Positions 1 to 9,225 are shown, counted from the first letter of the stretch. The stretch is DNA of 64,000 nucleotides from Pinibacter sp031553495 (GCA_031553495.1 JAVBLN010000003.1:62001-126000); one strand, 5' to 3'. Program-made: numbers and translations. Notes: generated by a model not told the origin, from the sequence alone.

Positions 1-277
1 ATACAATAACGAGGCAGTTGCCGGTAAAAAGTTCGCAACCACTCAATATTATTAATACCAAACCTACGGGGAAAATTACGGCGCTTAACAACCTGGCAGT
101 GCCCAGGTATGGAATATTATGTGATGCAATTACGGTGCCGTGGGCGGCAAGTGAAAGAAAGATACCTGCCATTATACCCAAAAGCAACATTTTTTTTGCT
201 GAAAGTATCGATTTCTTATAACCGGTCTCTACTACATATTCCGTGATCTCCTTTGGAGAATTATACCCAAAAACCAT
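1..277 (-). CDS. Formate/nitrite transporter family protein, N-terminal part
   Basis: The frame read leftward from an ATG at 277 stays open to the window edge, giving about 92 residues. It has a cytoplasmic-looking start (MVFGYNSPKEITEYVVETG), a first membrane segment (LLLGIMAGIFLSLAAHG), and a second that ends in CELFTGN, close to the ELFTGN signature of the FocA/NirC family. These inner-membrane pentamers move formate, nitrite or hydrosulfide. The gene is truncated by the window edge, so substrate class and length cannot be judged. It is transcribed divergently from the nagB-like gene. Confidence 0.85.
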   Translation of the reverse strand, partial: MVFGYNSPKEITEYVVETGYKKSILSAKKMLLLGIMAGIFLSLAAHGTVIASHNIPYLGTARLLSAVIFPVGLVLIILSGCELFTGNCLVIV

Positions 278-620
278 ATTAAAGTGAACTTGTTTAATAG
301 CAAGCAATCGTATCCAATCGCTAGAGGAACGCAAACTTATTAGAATGACCAATGATAAAAGATGACTTTAGTCATTGTATTTATTGAAAACTCATTATGC
401 ATTGATAAGCAATATAATTGGCCATATGTCTGACAATGTTATTGTAATGTAAAGTAACTGAATGGTAAAAGTTTTAATAACATTTTATTTTGAAAAAAAA
501 TATCCTGATTTTTTTCAGTTTTTTAATTGACCTTTTACGTTTTTACATTTTTTAGAGATTGGCGAATATGTAAATGTTTTTTTAATTATTCACACAAAGT
601 AATTTTTATGCACTTATTAT
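278..620. other. Intergenic gap upstream of the FNT gene
   Basis: No gene is visible. The stretch is very AT-rich, with long A and T runs near 485-580. It must hold the promoter of the minus-strand transporter gene, but I cannot place a convincing -33/-7 pair. Confidence 0.4.
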
Positions 621-696
621 TTTGGTGCCGGCGGTAGTGCTACTATTAAGCATCGTTGTGTCACTCACTTGTGCGGTAGTAATGCTATTCAGCGGG
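621..696 (+). repeat. Dispersed repeat copy 1 (forward)
   Basis: Reference copy of the family. Forward orientation means a T-rich tract first, then GGTGCCGGCGG, a left half-unit (CGGTAGTGCTACTATTAAGC), a core (ATCGTTGTGTCACTCACTTG), a right half-unit (CGGTAGTAATGCTATTCAGC) and GGG. The two half-units are direct repeats of each other. Forms an inverted pair with copy 2. Confidence 0.9.
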
Positions 697-1004
697 TAAT
701 GAGTTTTGAGTTATGGGTTATGAGTGAGTGATGTCTTGCACGGTTTGGTTTAGTATACACCTATGCCTTTAAGTTACCTGACTGGTTATATAAAAAAGAA
801 TTTATTGTTTACAATGTTATTTACAATCGGTACAAGATAAGTAACGGTTAAGCACAGGCCCGGAGGCTTGCGCCTGAGAAGGCCGGAATACTATTTGGCA
901 AATGTGAAAAGGAGTTTGAAGATTTGAAAGTGCAGTATAATAGTAATAATGTAATAACTCTTTTGCTATTGTAAAAATGTGAAGAATGTAGCGCCTCATT
1001 CAAT

Positions 1005-1036
1005 AATTCGATGATTCGGCGATTCAATGATTCGCT
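1005..1036. repeat. ATTCGATGATTC-type short tandem repeat tract
   Basis: Degenerate tandem of TTCAATGATTCG-like units, found again near 47485-47515. It lies between dispersed-repeat copies 1 and 2. Confidence 0.6.
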
Positions 1037-1052
1037 ATTCGTGTATAAAAAA

Positions 1053-1067
1053 GCGCAAACGATTGAG
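1053..1067. promoter_or_regulatory. Putative LacI-family operator upstream of nagB
   Basis: CAAACGATTG (1056-1065) is an imperfect palindrome centred on CG, the geometry of LacI/GalR-family operators. The same motif occurs at 4851-4860 and as a perfect palindrome at 9645-9654, each upstream of a glycan-locus gene. The distance to the nagB start (about 316 bp) is long, and a repeat copy lies between. Confidence 0.5.
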
Positions 1068-1182
1068 TAACCATTTTAGTGGATTTCAGCAATAATTAGT
1101 TATATTTTTATTCTCGCAATTTTGGTACAAACTAAAATTGATCAATATACAAGATCAAATTTTGCAGTTGATACTTTGGGTT

Positions 1183-1258
1183 GATGATTAGAATTACTAC
1201 AGTTGAAGTGAGTGACACAACCGAAGCCCAATCAAGGCTCTAACGCTGGTCCCATAAT
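1183..1258 (-). repeat. Dispersed repeat copy 2 (reverse)
   Basis: Core GTGAGTGACACAACCGAAGC with the divergent outer half-unit type CAATCAAGGCTCTAACGCTGG, shared with copies 3, 9 and 13. The A-rich end points to nagB. Confidence 0.85.
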
Positions 1259-1382
1259 AATAATTTCAAAATTTACCCACTGCGAAAATTAGGATGAACT
1301 TCAGGTTAGTTATTATTATCACAACTTGTTATCTGCATACTGACCCAAAAAAAATGATTCTGATAAATAAAAAGTAATAAAC

Positions 1383-3281
1383 ATGGTAGATTCCTTTGAA
1401 AAAATTCCGGTTGAAATTTTTAAAACAACAAAAGACGGATCTGTGTTTGTGGCGGGAGAAATTGCAAAGCTGATAAGGGAAAAACAAAATAGCAATAAGC
1501 CTTGTGTGCTGGGATTGGCAACAGGTTCAACGCCTATGAGCTTATATGCCGAACTTGTTCGTTTGCATAAAGAAGAAGGATTGAGTTTTAAGAATGTTGT
1601 TACGTTTAATCTTGATGAATATTATCCGATTGAAAGGGAAGCTTTTCAAAGCTACTGGAGTTTTATGCACCGGCATTTATTTAGTCATATTGATATTGAT
1701 GCTGCAAATATTCACATGCTGAATGGCGATCTTCCGAAAGAAGAAATAAAAAAACATTGCGAACAGTATGAGGAAATGATTGCCGCCGCGGGTGGTATTG
1801 ACTTGCAAATATTGGGCATTGGTAACAACGGACATATTGGTTTTAACGAACCGGGATCAAGTATATTCTCCAAAACGAGGCTAATTAATCTTGATAATAG
1901 CACCAGGATGGCTAATGCAAGGGAATTTCAAAATATTGCTAAAGTGCCGAGGCTTGCTATTACAATGGGCATTCACACTATAATGCAGGCTAAAAAAATT
2001 GTGCTGATGGCCTGGGGAATGAAGGCTTCCGTGGTTGCTCGTGCGGTTGAAGGAAACGTATCTGAGCAGGTGCCGGCAAGTATTTTGCAGCAGCATGGCG
2101 ATTGCACATTTGTTATTGATGAAATGGCGGCTTCGCAACTTACGCGTATTAAACAGCCCTGGCTAACCGGAGAAGTGGACTGGACGCCGGATATGATTAG
2201 ACGTGCTATTGTAAATACCGCTATTAAACTGAATAAACCCATTTTAAGTTTAACGAATATTGATTATACCGAAAACGGACTGGGAGAACTTTTGGTTGAT
2301 AAAGGTGATTCGTATGAGCTGAACCTGCAGGTATATTACATGCTGCGCGACAGCATAACCGGGTGGCCCGGAGGAAAACCGAATGCTTTTATACCTGCGC
2401 ATCCGGAGAGAAGCGAGCCTTATCCTAAAAAATGCCTGATATTTTCTCCCCATCCGGATGATGATATTATAAGCATGGGCGGCACGTTTATGCGTCTTCA
2501 TGATCAGGGACATGAAGTGCATGTGGCGTATCAAACAAGTGGAAATATTGCTGTGACGGATGAGTTTGTTACCCGCTTTCTTGATTTTGCTGTTGGCTTT
2601 GGCGATTTGTTTGGTATAGACAATCACAAGAGCAAAGAGATATTAACTGAAGCAAGTAATTTTCTTTCATCGAAGAAAAAGAATGAAATGGACACAAGCG
2701 CCATTCGAGCTATTAAAGGATTGATAAGACGTTGCGAAGCAAAAGCTACTTGCAGGTATGTAGGATTAACTGATGACCGTTGTCACTTTATGAACCTTCC
2801 TTTTTATGAAACAGGAACTGTTGAGAAAAAACCAATGGGTGAGGAAGATGTGCAGCTAACTATACAATTGCTTCGGGAAATAAAACCGCAACAGGTATAT
2901 TGCGCCGGCGATCTGGCAGATCCGCACGGTACGCATAAAGTGTGTCTTGATATTATTTTTGAGGCATTCAGAAGATTAAAAGCGGCTGGTGATGAATGGT
3001 TAAATGATTGTTGGGTATGGTTGTATAAAGGAGCATGGCAGGAGTGGGATATTGCTGAAATTGAAATGGCCATACCAATGAGTCCCGACCAGGTTATGAA
3101 AAAGAGATACGGAATATTTATACACCAGAGCCAGAAAGATATGGTGCCATTTCAGGGTGATGATAACCGTGAGTTCTGGCAACGTGCGGAAGACAGAAAC
3201 AGTAATACAGCGCAATTGTTCGCTGAGCTTGGTTTATCGAAATATGCCGCAATGGAAGCGTTTGTAAGATGGCGTTATTAA
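1383..3281 (+). CDS. nagB: Glucosamine-6-phosphate deaminase fused to a PIG-L/LmbE-type deacetylase domain
   Basis: The first ~260 residues are a NagB domain: GLATGSTP, LDEYY near 77-81 and GIGNNGHIGFNEPGS near 145-159 are the substrate-loop and catalytic motifs of the enzyme that converts glucosamine-6-phosphate to fructose-6-phosphate and ammonia. After a linker, residues ~350-632 form a PIG-L/LmbE domain with the metal-binding motif PHPDDD (~355-360) and a late ADPHGTHK histidine motif; such domains usually remove N-acetyl groups from GlcNAc conjugates. At 632 aa this is the fused form known from Bacteroidota, about 2.4 times a single-domain NagB. Cytoplasmic. The adjoining GlcNAc-releasing glycosidases suggest it handles their product. 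A fused deacetylase would let one protein deacetylate and deaminate, but activity of the second domain is inference. Confidence 0.9.
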   Translation: MVDSFEKIPVEIFKTTKDGSVFVAGEIAKLIREKQNSNKPCVLGLATGSTPMSLYAELVRLHKEEGLSFKNVVTFNLDEYYPIEREAFQSYWSFMHRHLFSHIDIDAANIHMLNGDLPKEEIKKHCEQYEEMIAAAGGIDLQILGIGNNGHIGFNEPGSSIFSKTRLINLDNSTRMANAREFQNIAKVPRLAITMGIHTIMQAKKIVLMAWGMKASVVARAVEGNVSEQVPASILQQHGDCTFVIDEMAASQLTRIKQPWLTGEVDWTPDMIRRAIVNTAIKLNKPILSLTNIDYTENGLGELLVDKGDSYELNLQVYYMLRDSITGWPGGKPNAFIPAHPERSEPYPKKCLIFSPHPDDDIISMGGTFMRLHDQGHEVHVAYQTSGNIAVTDEFVTRFLDFAVGFGDLFGIDNHKSKEILTEASNFLSSKKKNEMDTSAIRAIKGLIRRCEAKATCRYVGLTDDRCHFMNLPFYETGTVEKKPMGEEDVQLTIQLLREIKPQQVYCAGDLADPHGTHKVCLDIIFEAFRRLKAAGDEWLNDCWVWLYKGAWQEWDIAEIEMAIPMSPDQVMKKRYGIFIHQSQKDMVPFQGDDNREFWQRAEDRNSNTAQLFAELGLSKYAAMEAFVRWRY

Positions 3282-3350
3282 TTTAATTATAAGTAGGATT
3301 GTTTCTATAATGAAAGTTTGTTTTTTATTCAACTACTATTGATCTAAAAG

Positions 3351-3381
3351 AAAATCCCGCGAATGTGCGGGATTTTTTTTT
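3351..3381. terminator. Bidirectional rho-independent terminator
   Basis: Stem ATCCCGC/GCGGGAT with a short loop, followed by at least eight T on the plus strand and preceded by A on the other side. It sits between the convergent nagB-like and EEP genes. Confidence 0.85.
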
Positions 3382-3470
3382 GCTAATGTACTGTGTTCGT
3401 AGAATTATAACGTTTGAGAAACAGGTAAAAAGCAAAACGAAATAATCTTGCTCAGCAAAATTTAACTCTT

Positions 3471-4487
3471 TTATGTTTTGATTTTAAAAGTACTCATAAC
3501 AGCTTTATGATCTGTAGGCCAGGTAGCTATTGGTATTATAAAAGGATCCTCACTATTTTCCGCAGCTCTTTTTCCATTCAAAATACAACCATGCGGACCA
3601 ACAACCACCGAGTTTATTAAAGTGATTTTTTTGTTTGGATAGTAATAAATAAAATCAATGCGATCTCTTTCATCTGCATCCGGCGCCCAGGCTAATTGTT
3701 TTACTTCAACAGTAGTATTGTCTGCCGGAAACGTAAAACCGGGATGCGTTACAGGGTTGGGAAATTTTTCGCGATAGCTATCTTTAAAGCCCGCGCGGTA
3801 CAACATGGTAGAACAATCCCAAGGTACAATTACGCCATTGTGATCATACAGGTTTTTGGTGGCTTCTGTCCAGTCTAGATGAGAATCCTCATTAAAGTCG
3901 CCCCCTAAAAAAACGATACGGCCTTCCGTAATATCCTGTTTTGCAGCAGCAATAAATGCCGTAATAGCCTCATCACGCAGGGAGGCGCGATTCATTGACA
4001 ATATAGAATCGAGGTTGGTAACAGGAGCCTTCATTTTTTTCCATGTGTTTCCATCATAACCACGAGGCAGGTAAACAGCATAGTTTTTATAATCCAAATG
4101 AGCTGTATAAACAGCTATTTCGCGTTTGCCGATTTTTGTTACCAGCTTATGAATAGTGCCATTATTCTTAAAAATGACGGCGCTGTCTTTAATGGGATGA
4201 AGGCTTAGCAGGCCAGAATCGTCGCTGAAAAAAGAATAATAGTTTTTTCCTTTTTTGGCAAGCGCGGAAACTATCCGGTCGCAGAAGCGGGTTTTATTGT
4301 AATTGCGAACTTCACTCAGTGTTACAAAATCAGGTTGAAGACGCACAATTTCATTTACAATAGCATCGAAACCGCCTCGCACCATAGTGCCTTCCTGCCA
4401 GATGTTGAACTGCAAAATTTTTATGTCGCGGGCATAACCACTAATGGCAAAAACTAAAATGCTTAAAATCAAAAAGAATTTTTTCAT
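3471..4487 (-). CDS. Secreted endonuclease/exonuclease/phosphatase (EEP) family protein
   Basis: A 338-residue protein with a signal peptide (MKKFFLILSILVFAISGYA), so exported. EEP-fold motifs appear in order: QFNIWQ near 27 (metal-ligand Asn), TLSEVRN near 58 (metal-ligand Glu), YTAHLDY near 150, GGDFNEDSH near 196, DRIDFIYY near 275 and TDHKAV near 328. The family cleaves phosphodiesters in nucleic acids, inositol phosphates or sphingolipids. The locus is about glycans, so a phosphoester on a glycoconjugate is conceivable, but the substrate cannot be read from sequence. Transcribed divergently from the sigma/fucosidase unit. Confidence 0.8.
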   Translation of the reverse strand: MKKFFLILSILVFAISGYARDIKILQFNIWQEGTMVRGGFDAIVNEIVRLQPDFVTLSEVRNYNKTRFCDRIVSALAKKGKNYYSFFSDDSGLLSLHPIKDSAVIFKNNGTIHKLVTKIGKREIAVYTAHLDYKNYAVYLPRGYDGNTWKKMKAPVTNLDSILSMNRASLRDEAITAFIAAAKQDITEGRIVFLGGDFNEDSHLDWTEATKNLYDHNGVIVPWDCSTMLYRAGFKDSYREKFPNPVTHPGFTFPADNTTVEVKQLAWAPDADERDRIDFIYYYPNKKITLINSVVVGPHGCILNGKRAAENSEDPFIIPIATWPTDHKAVMSTFKIKT

Positions 4488-4590
4488 TTAGTGTTGAGTT
4501 TAACTCAAAAGTCTGAATTTTTAAAAGGATTGAGGCGAAGTTTTGGTGAATTTATTCCTAATTTTTTAACAGTTTGATTTTAGAAGTTTA

Positions 4591-4670
4591 ATTATTGGGT
4601 CAGCAGTAGAGCCCTGATTGGACATTTGTTGCGACGCTCCGTTCAACTGTAGTAATTCTGTTTAGCTGAT
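4591..4670 (+). repeat. Dispersed repeat copy 3 (forward, divergent)
   Basis: Divergent copy: left half GAGCCCTGATTGG, core GTTGCGACGC (GCG/CGC class), right half CAACTGTAGTAATTCTG. Pairs with copy 4 only 25 bp away. Confidence 0.75.
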
Positions 4671-4695
4671 GTCAGATGTCACTTATAACTCATTA

Positions 4696-4777
4696 CCCGC
4701 CCAATAGCATTACTGCCGTACAAGTGAGTGACACAACGATGCTTAATAGTAGTAATACCGCTGGTTACCAAAAAAAA
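4696..4777 (-). repeat. Dispersed repeat copy 4 (reverse)
   Basis: Canonical copy ending in seven A. With copy 3 it makes a compact 187-bp inverted pair between the divergent EEP and sigma/fucosidase units. Confidence 0.9.
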
Positions 4778-4847
4778 TATTTATCATTCCTGGTAAATAT
4801 TTTTAGTAAAATCATTTGGATTTTTTTCGTGTTTGTAAATTTATTTT

Positions 4848-4863
4848 AGTCAAACGATTGCGT
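4848..4863. promoter_or_regulatory. Putative LacI-family operator upstream of sigma/GH29 unit
   Basis: GTCAAACGATTGCGT. The flanking ATTTTAGTCAAACGATTGCG matches the site at 9642-9657 in 18 of 20 positions, so more than the 10-bp palindrome is conserved. Confidence 0.55.
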
Positions 4864-4961
4864 TGGTAGTTATGAAATTTATTAATCAATTTTATAGTAC
4901 GATTGAATACGAATAATTTGAAGTATCAGATGCACCATATCAAAATTATACTGTACCCGAA

Positions 4962-5473
4962 TTGCTACATCTGCTAAAAGCCTCAGATAAAGAAGCTTTC
5001 AAAGAAATTTACCAACGGTTTTGGAGGCCATGTTTTTTAAAGCCATCTTTAAGATCAGGGACAAAGAAACAGTGAAAGATATTTGTCATGATGTGTTTTT
5101 ATCATTGTGGGCCAGGAGGGAAGTGATTACAATTGATAATATGGAAGCATGGCTTATTCAATCTGTAAAGTATTCTATCATTAAGTATCAGAAAGAAAGC
5201 AGAAAAATTAAATCTGGTTCTGTAAGTAATGATTTATTTATTACCGATAATGAAACGGATCAAAAAATAATTTACAAAGATCTTTTGGTGGTGGGGCTAA
5301 GATCGATTGATAAACTTTTTGGCAAAGCCAGAGTTATTTTTAAACTTAGCAAAATGCAACAGATGAGTAATAAAGAAATTGCTTCCAAAATGAACTTGTC
5401 TGAAAAATCTGTAGAGTATTATATCACCAAATCTCTAAAGGTATTACGCCTGGATCTGAAATCGTTGAAATGA
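4962..5473 (+). pseudogene. ECF RNA polymerase sigma factor, frame-disrupted (-1 shift at a T6A slippery site)
   Basis: Two overlapping frames together spell a normal Bacteroidota ECF sigma factor. The upstream frame reads ELLHLLKASDKEAFKEIYQR then FWRP (region 2 start); after 5030 the protein continues one base back as FFKAIFKIRDKETVKDICHD, then VFLSLWARRE, and ends in a region 4 helix-turn-helix (SNKEIASKMNLSEKSVEYYI). The switch falls on T-TTT-TTA (5033-5039), a classical -1 slippery heptamer. The upstream frame has no ATG after its last stop at 4914; TTG 4962 is the only common alternative start, so the 5' end may also be damaged. No FecR-type anti-sigma gene follows; GH29 starts 82 bp downstream. 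Options are a decayed gene, a homopolymer sequencing error, or programmed frameshifting. The C-terminal part alone runs 5021-5473. Confidence 0.7.
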
Positions 5474-5555
5474 GTTGTTCGGTTTGAAAAATATCCTCAA
5501 TTACTATAAGAGCTTTAACGAAGTTCTCCACTTAGCATCAATTTAAGTTAACAAT

Positions 5556-6965
5556 ATGAATAAGAAGAATATCGCTTGCATGATTTTCTGTTTGATGTAT
5601 GCGTGTGCTGTTTTTGCACAGGATGAACACGAAAATGCGCCTTATACCTGGCCTGATGATAAACAGGTAAGCGCAAAACTTGATAAATGGCAGGATCTGA
5701 AATTTGGCATGATCATTCATTGGGGATTGTATGCCATACCCGGCATTGTGGAATCCTGGTCTGTTTGTTCGGAAGATGAATCGTGGATTCCTCGTGACAG
5801 CAATGTTAGTTATATTGATTATAAAAAATGGTATTGGGATTTATCAAAACAATTTAACCCGGTGAAATTTGATCCCGAACAATGGGCGAATGCCGGTAAA
5901 GCTGCGGGTATGAAATATCTTGTGTTTACCACAAAGCATCATGACGGCTATTGTTTGTTTGATACTAAGCAAACTGATTTTTCAATTGCAAAGGGGCCGT
6001 TCAAAAACAATCCGCATGCCGATGCTGCAAAATATGTTTTTGATGCGTTTCGTAAAGACGGGTATATGATAGGGGCATATTTTTCCAAACCCGATTGGCA
6101 CAGTCCGGATTATTGGTGGGACAGGTATGCTACGCCAACCAGGAACAATAATTACGATGTGCGCAAGCATCCGTGGAAATGGGAAAGATTTAAACAATAC
6201 ACATACAACCAAATCAGCGAGCTGATGCATAATTATGGAAGTATTGATATTCTTTGGCTCGATGGTGGCTGGGTGCGTCCTTTATCGGAGGATGAACAAA
6301 AAGATCGCAGGCGCTGGTCTCAGGATATTGATATGCCCCGCATTGCCCGCATGGCACGGGAAGCGCAACCCGGCTTGTTAATAGTGGATCGCACAGTGCA
6401 CGGTCCATATGAAAATTATCAGACTCCGGAACAAAATATTCCTTCATCGCAACTGCCTTACCCTTGGGAAACCTGCATGACATTGGGCACAGACTGGGGC
6501 TATGTTCCCAATCAACCTTTAAAATCGTCGCGAACAGTTGTTCATAAGCTGATAGAAATAGTTGCTAAAGGAGGTAGTTTGCTTTTAGGCGTGGGACCAA
6601 CAGCAGAAGGACTTTTGCCTGATAATATTGTTGAGCGCCTTGCGGAAATAGGACAGTGGACAACCCGCAATGGCAAAGCTATTTATAACACAAGGTCTGT
6701 GTCGCACTACCATGATGGAAATGTTTGGTTCACACAAAGTAAAGACGGTGGCATTATTTACGCGTTGGTATGTATGCCGGAAAATAAGCCATTGCCGCCT
6801 ACTGTTGAGTGGACAGGTAATGCACCGGCCAAAGGCACAAAAATGATTTTATTGCAAACAGGCAAACCCGTAAAATGGAAAATGAACGACAACAAAATTA
6901 TTGTGAGTTTACCTAAAGGGTTACCTGTTGATGTACCGGCGCTGGCTTTTGAGTATAAGAAATGA
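5556..6965 (+). CDS. Alpha-L-fucosidase, glycoside hydrolase family 29
   Basis: 469 residues with a signal peptide ending near FAQ (residue 22), so periplasmic or outer-membrane. GH29 hallmarks: KFGMIIHWGLYAIPG near 50-64, YLVFTTKHHDGYCLFDT near 120-136 and ILWLDGGW, whose Asp near 236 fits the catalytic nucleophile. It would release alpha-linked fucose from host-type glycans such as mucin or milk oligosaccharides. Length fits a GH29 catalytic domain plus a small beta-domain (residues ~375-469) without an added carbohydrate-binding module. It lies between the sigma remnant and GH89 and shares an upstream operator-like site with GH109. I cannot tell subfamily A from B by eye. Confidence 0.93.
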   Translation: MNKKNIACMIFCLMYACAVFAQDEHENAPYTWPDDKQVSAKLDKWQDLKFGMIIHWGLYAIPGIVESWSVCSEDESWIPRDSNVSYIDYKKWYWDLSKQFNPVKFDPEQWANAGKAAGMKYLVFTTKHHDGYCLFDTKQTDFSIAKGPFKNNPHADAAKYVFDAFRKDGYMIGAYFSKPDWHSPDYWWDRYATPTRNNNYDVRKHPWKWERFKQYTYNQISELMHNYGSIDILWLDGGWVRPLSEDEQKDRRRWSQDIDMPRIARMAREAQPGLLIVDRTVHGPYENYQTPEQNIPSSQLPYPWETCMTLGTDWGYVPNQPLKSSRTVVHKLIEIVAKGGSLLLGVGPTAEGLLPDNIVERLAEIGQWTTRNGKAIYNTRSVSHYHDGNVWFTQSKDGGIIYALVCMPENKPLPPTVEWTGNAPAKGTKMILLQTGKPVKWKMNDNKIIVSLPKGLPVDVPALAFEYKK

Positions 6966-7016
6966 TATTTGGAATAGCGTTATACAATCGCAAAATCTGT
7001 GTTTATAGTTAACCAA

Positions 7017-7053
7017 AAAGGCCACTATGGATGTACTTTCCATGGTGGCCTTT
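7017..7053. terminator. Bidirectional terminator between GH29 and GH89
   Basis: Stem AAAGGCCAC/GTGGCCTTT, extended by further pairs inside, between convergent genes. The T tracts are short but the stem is strong. Confidence 0.7.
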
Positions 7054-7077
7054 GAAGTTAGAAGAAAGCCGAACTAT

Positions 7078-9225
7078 TTAGTTCAATATTTTCTTTACTA
7101 TCGTTTCCATTGAAGAACGAATATTTTCCTGCCTGATCACAACATTCTGTGTTACCCAGTTTCTTTCCCACGCAAAGTAATCGGGAGCCGTTGAATCAAT
7201 TCCCTTCATATTATTTCGTAAATAGTCAAAATACATTTCCCACCTTTTCTTATAATAGGTAAGCATCATACCCGACCATTCTTTGTAAGCATATTCATGC
7301 AAAAGGTCTTCATTACGGTCATGCCCACCCCAAAATGTTATCAACATCATCGCGTTCTTTAAATTATTCTTTTTTTCTACGGAAGTGTTGCCGCCTTGCA
7401 GGGCTTGTTGCTGATAGGTTGTTAAGCGAAAAAATTCATGTGTGCCTGCCAGTTCATTAGTTAATGTATGCAATTGAAGAAAGTGGCCTGCGGCCTTATC
7501 AAATGCAGTTACATCTTTTTCTTTATAAGCCTTCTGAATATTTTCGTACACTATATCAGCTCTGTTTGCTAAGATCTGTTTTGTGAAGTTTATCAAATCA
7601 ATTTTATAAGTTTCGCTGTTTTTAAATTGTGGTAAGGCCTTCGCGAATATTTTTACAGCCTCTGCGTATTTAGCGGTGTCGTATCCTTTGTTTACGCTTC
7701 CCCAGGTGGAAGTGAATTTTATATCCAGGCCCGGTCTTGCGCACAAAATATTTTCCGGCGCACCTGTCTGGCGACCGGGATTGCTGTATGCGGTTTGCAG
7801 AAATAATTGCCAAGCTTCCTCAATATTTTTATTGTATTTTCCATAGCGTGCCTGTACATAATTTTTTAACCAGTTGGGTACATCTAATTGTTCTTTGTGC
7901 CATGCCAGTTCTAAAAGCAAATCATATGCAACCGGATTATTATTAATGCCTTCAGGCATTATGCCCACGCCTTTCATGTATTGCGAAAATTTTCCTGTAG
8001 ATGCCCGGTTCACTTCAGTTGCAAAGCGTTGTAATTTGCCATTTATGCCGGGCCGCTCACCAAAGTTTGTAACAGTACACCAAATGAAAGGAGTGCCTTC
8101 AAATCCATTTCTTCTTTCCCAGTCATTTGTATTTTCACCCGCCAATTCCTGGATCAGCAAATGCGATTTATCTGTTTCGGAAAGAAGGGCTTTACTAGGA
8201 TTGTCCAGCCATCCTTGCAATACCCATATGGAGCCGGGAAAATGTTGTTGCATGGCCCGCTGAATATTTAATCCCGCCTTAGCCAGATCAATACCTTCGG
8301 TTATGCCTCCTTCATGAAAAGGATCTCCTGAGAAAAAACGAATATCACTGCCATAAAGTTTTTTTGTTTCTTCATAAAAAAGTCCTGCGATGCGGTTGAA
8401 TGTTGAATCTGTAGGATCTAGTATAGAAGGCCTTGTAAAAGATATCCAGTTGCCCTGCCTGATGATATGAGCTTTTAGTTTTTCATGTAAATTATGCGGT
8501 ACCATTCCGTAAAAAGCCGGCATTACCGGCTCTATACCCAGCTCCCGCATGCGGCCAATCATTTTTTGAACCATTCTTTTTCTGCTGTCAATCTGGCTTT
8601 GCGGCATAGGCCCTCCCCATTTTTCCAAATTGCCCATCAGCCACCAGGCATTGTAAGAAGGGCCCGTTATAAAATCAGTTATTTCTTTTTCCGTAAACCC
8701 TATTCTTCGCAATACGTTTTGCCAAACCGCTTCTTCACCGTTTGCGATCAACATCAGGTTTACACCATTCAGCGCCATCCAATCCAGTTCTCTTTCCCAA
8801 TCGTTCCAGGTGTAAAAACTCATAGTATAGTTGTATGTGCAATAGTTTAGCGCATACCTGTATTGAGTGGCTGCATTAATTGTGACAGGCTCCTTTATTA
8901 CCGGCAACGAATTTACCGGCGAAAGGTTGTCGCCCATGTGAGACATGGAGCGATGACAGTAATACTTTAAGTACCAGTTAAGACCTGTGGCAGCAGCATT
9001 GGCATTAGTAGCGCTGATTTGAATTTTATTGTTTTGAGTTTGCAGCACAAACAATTCTCCTTTATCCGCACTTATTTTTTTTAGTAATAAATTATTCGCC
9101 AGCCACGGTACTCTGCGGGCGGCCAGTTGTTTTACCGCGTCAAAATCATTAGCATTAATTTTTGTTGCCGGTATAATTAAACTGATCCAGCAAAGCAGCA
9201 TGTAAAGTGTAAGTCGGGTACTCAT
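7078..9225 (-). CDS. Alpha-N-acetylglucosaminidase, glycoside hydrolase family 89 (NAGLU-like)
   Basis: 715 residues with an N-terminal signal segment (MLLCWISLIIPATKINA). The order N-terminal domain (~30-105), TIM-barrel (~115-460: YNYTMSFYTWNDWERELDWM, LMLIANGEEAVWQNVL, GNLEKWGGPMP, MPAFYGMVPHNL, FSGDPFHEGG) and all-helical C-terminal domain (~460-715) is that of GH89, the family of human lysosomal NAGLU. It would hydrolyse terminal alpha-linked GlcNAc, as found on gastric mucin O-glycans and heparan sulfate fragments. It is convergent with GH29 and divergent from GH109, and its product is the substrate class of the neighbouring NagB fusion. Confidence 0.93.
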   Translation of the reverse strand: MSTRLTLYMLLCWISLIIPATKINANDFDAVKQLAARRVPWLANNLLLKKISADKGELFVLQTQNNKIQISATNANAAATGLNWYLKYYCHRSMSHMGDNLSPVNSLPVIKEPVTINAATQYRYALNYCTYNYTMSFYTWNDWERELDWMALNGVNLMLIANGEEAVWQNVLRRIGFTEKEITDFITGPSYNAWWLMGNLEKWGGPMPQSQIDSRKRMVQKMIGRMRELGIEPVMPAFYGMVPHNLHEKLKAHIIRQGNWISFTRPSILDPTDSTFNRIAGLFYEETKKLYGSDIRFFSGDPFHEGGITEGIDLAKAGLNIQRAMQQHFPGSIWVLQGWLDNPSKALLSETDKSHLLIQELAGENTNDWERRNGFEGTPFIWCTVTNFGERPGINGKLQRFATEVNRASTGKFSQYMKGVGIMPEGINNNPVAYDLLLELAWHKEQLDVPNWLKNYVQARYGKYNKNIEEAWQLFLQTAYSNPGRQTGAPENILCARPGLDIKFTSTWGSVNKGYDTAKYAEAVKIFAKALPQFKNSETYKIDLINFTKQILANRADIVYENIQKAYKEKDVTAFDKAAGHFLQLHTLTNELAGTHEFFRLTTYQQQALQGGNTSVEKKNNLKNAMMLITFWGGHDRNEDLLHEYAYKEWSGMMLTYYKKRWEMYFDYLRNNMKGIDSTAPDYFAWERNWVTQNVVIRQENIRSSMETIVKKILN

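Noticed and set aside
18..221. 67-codon frame on the plus strand
   Set aside because: Shadow of the formate/nitrite transporter gene on the minus strand, which carries the CELFTGN motif.
621..1258. Dispersed repeats as ordinary rho-independent terminators
   Set aside because: The T tract is at the wrong side of any stem in many contexts, and copies also occur in divergent promoter gaps where no transcript ends.
4494..4508. TTGAGTTTAACTCAA palindrome just upstream of the EEP gene
   Set aside because: A 15-bp palindrome with a central T, but seen only once and not resembling the LacI-type sites; left unannotated.
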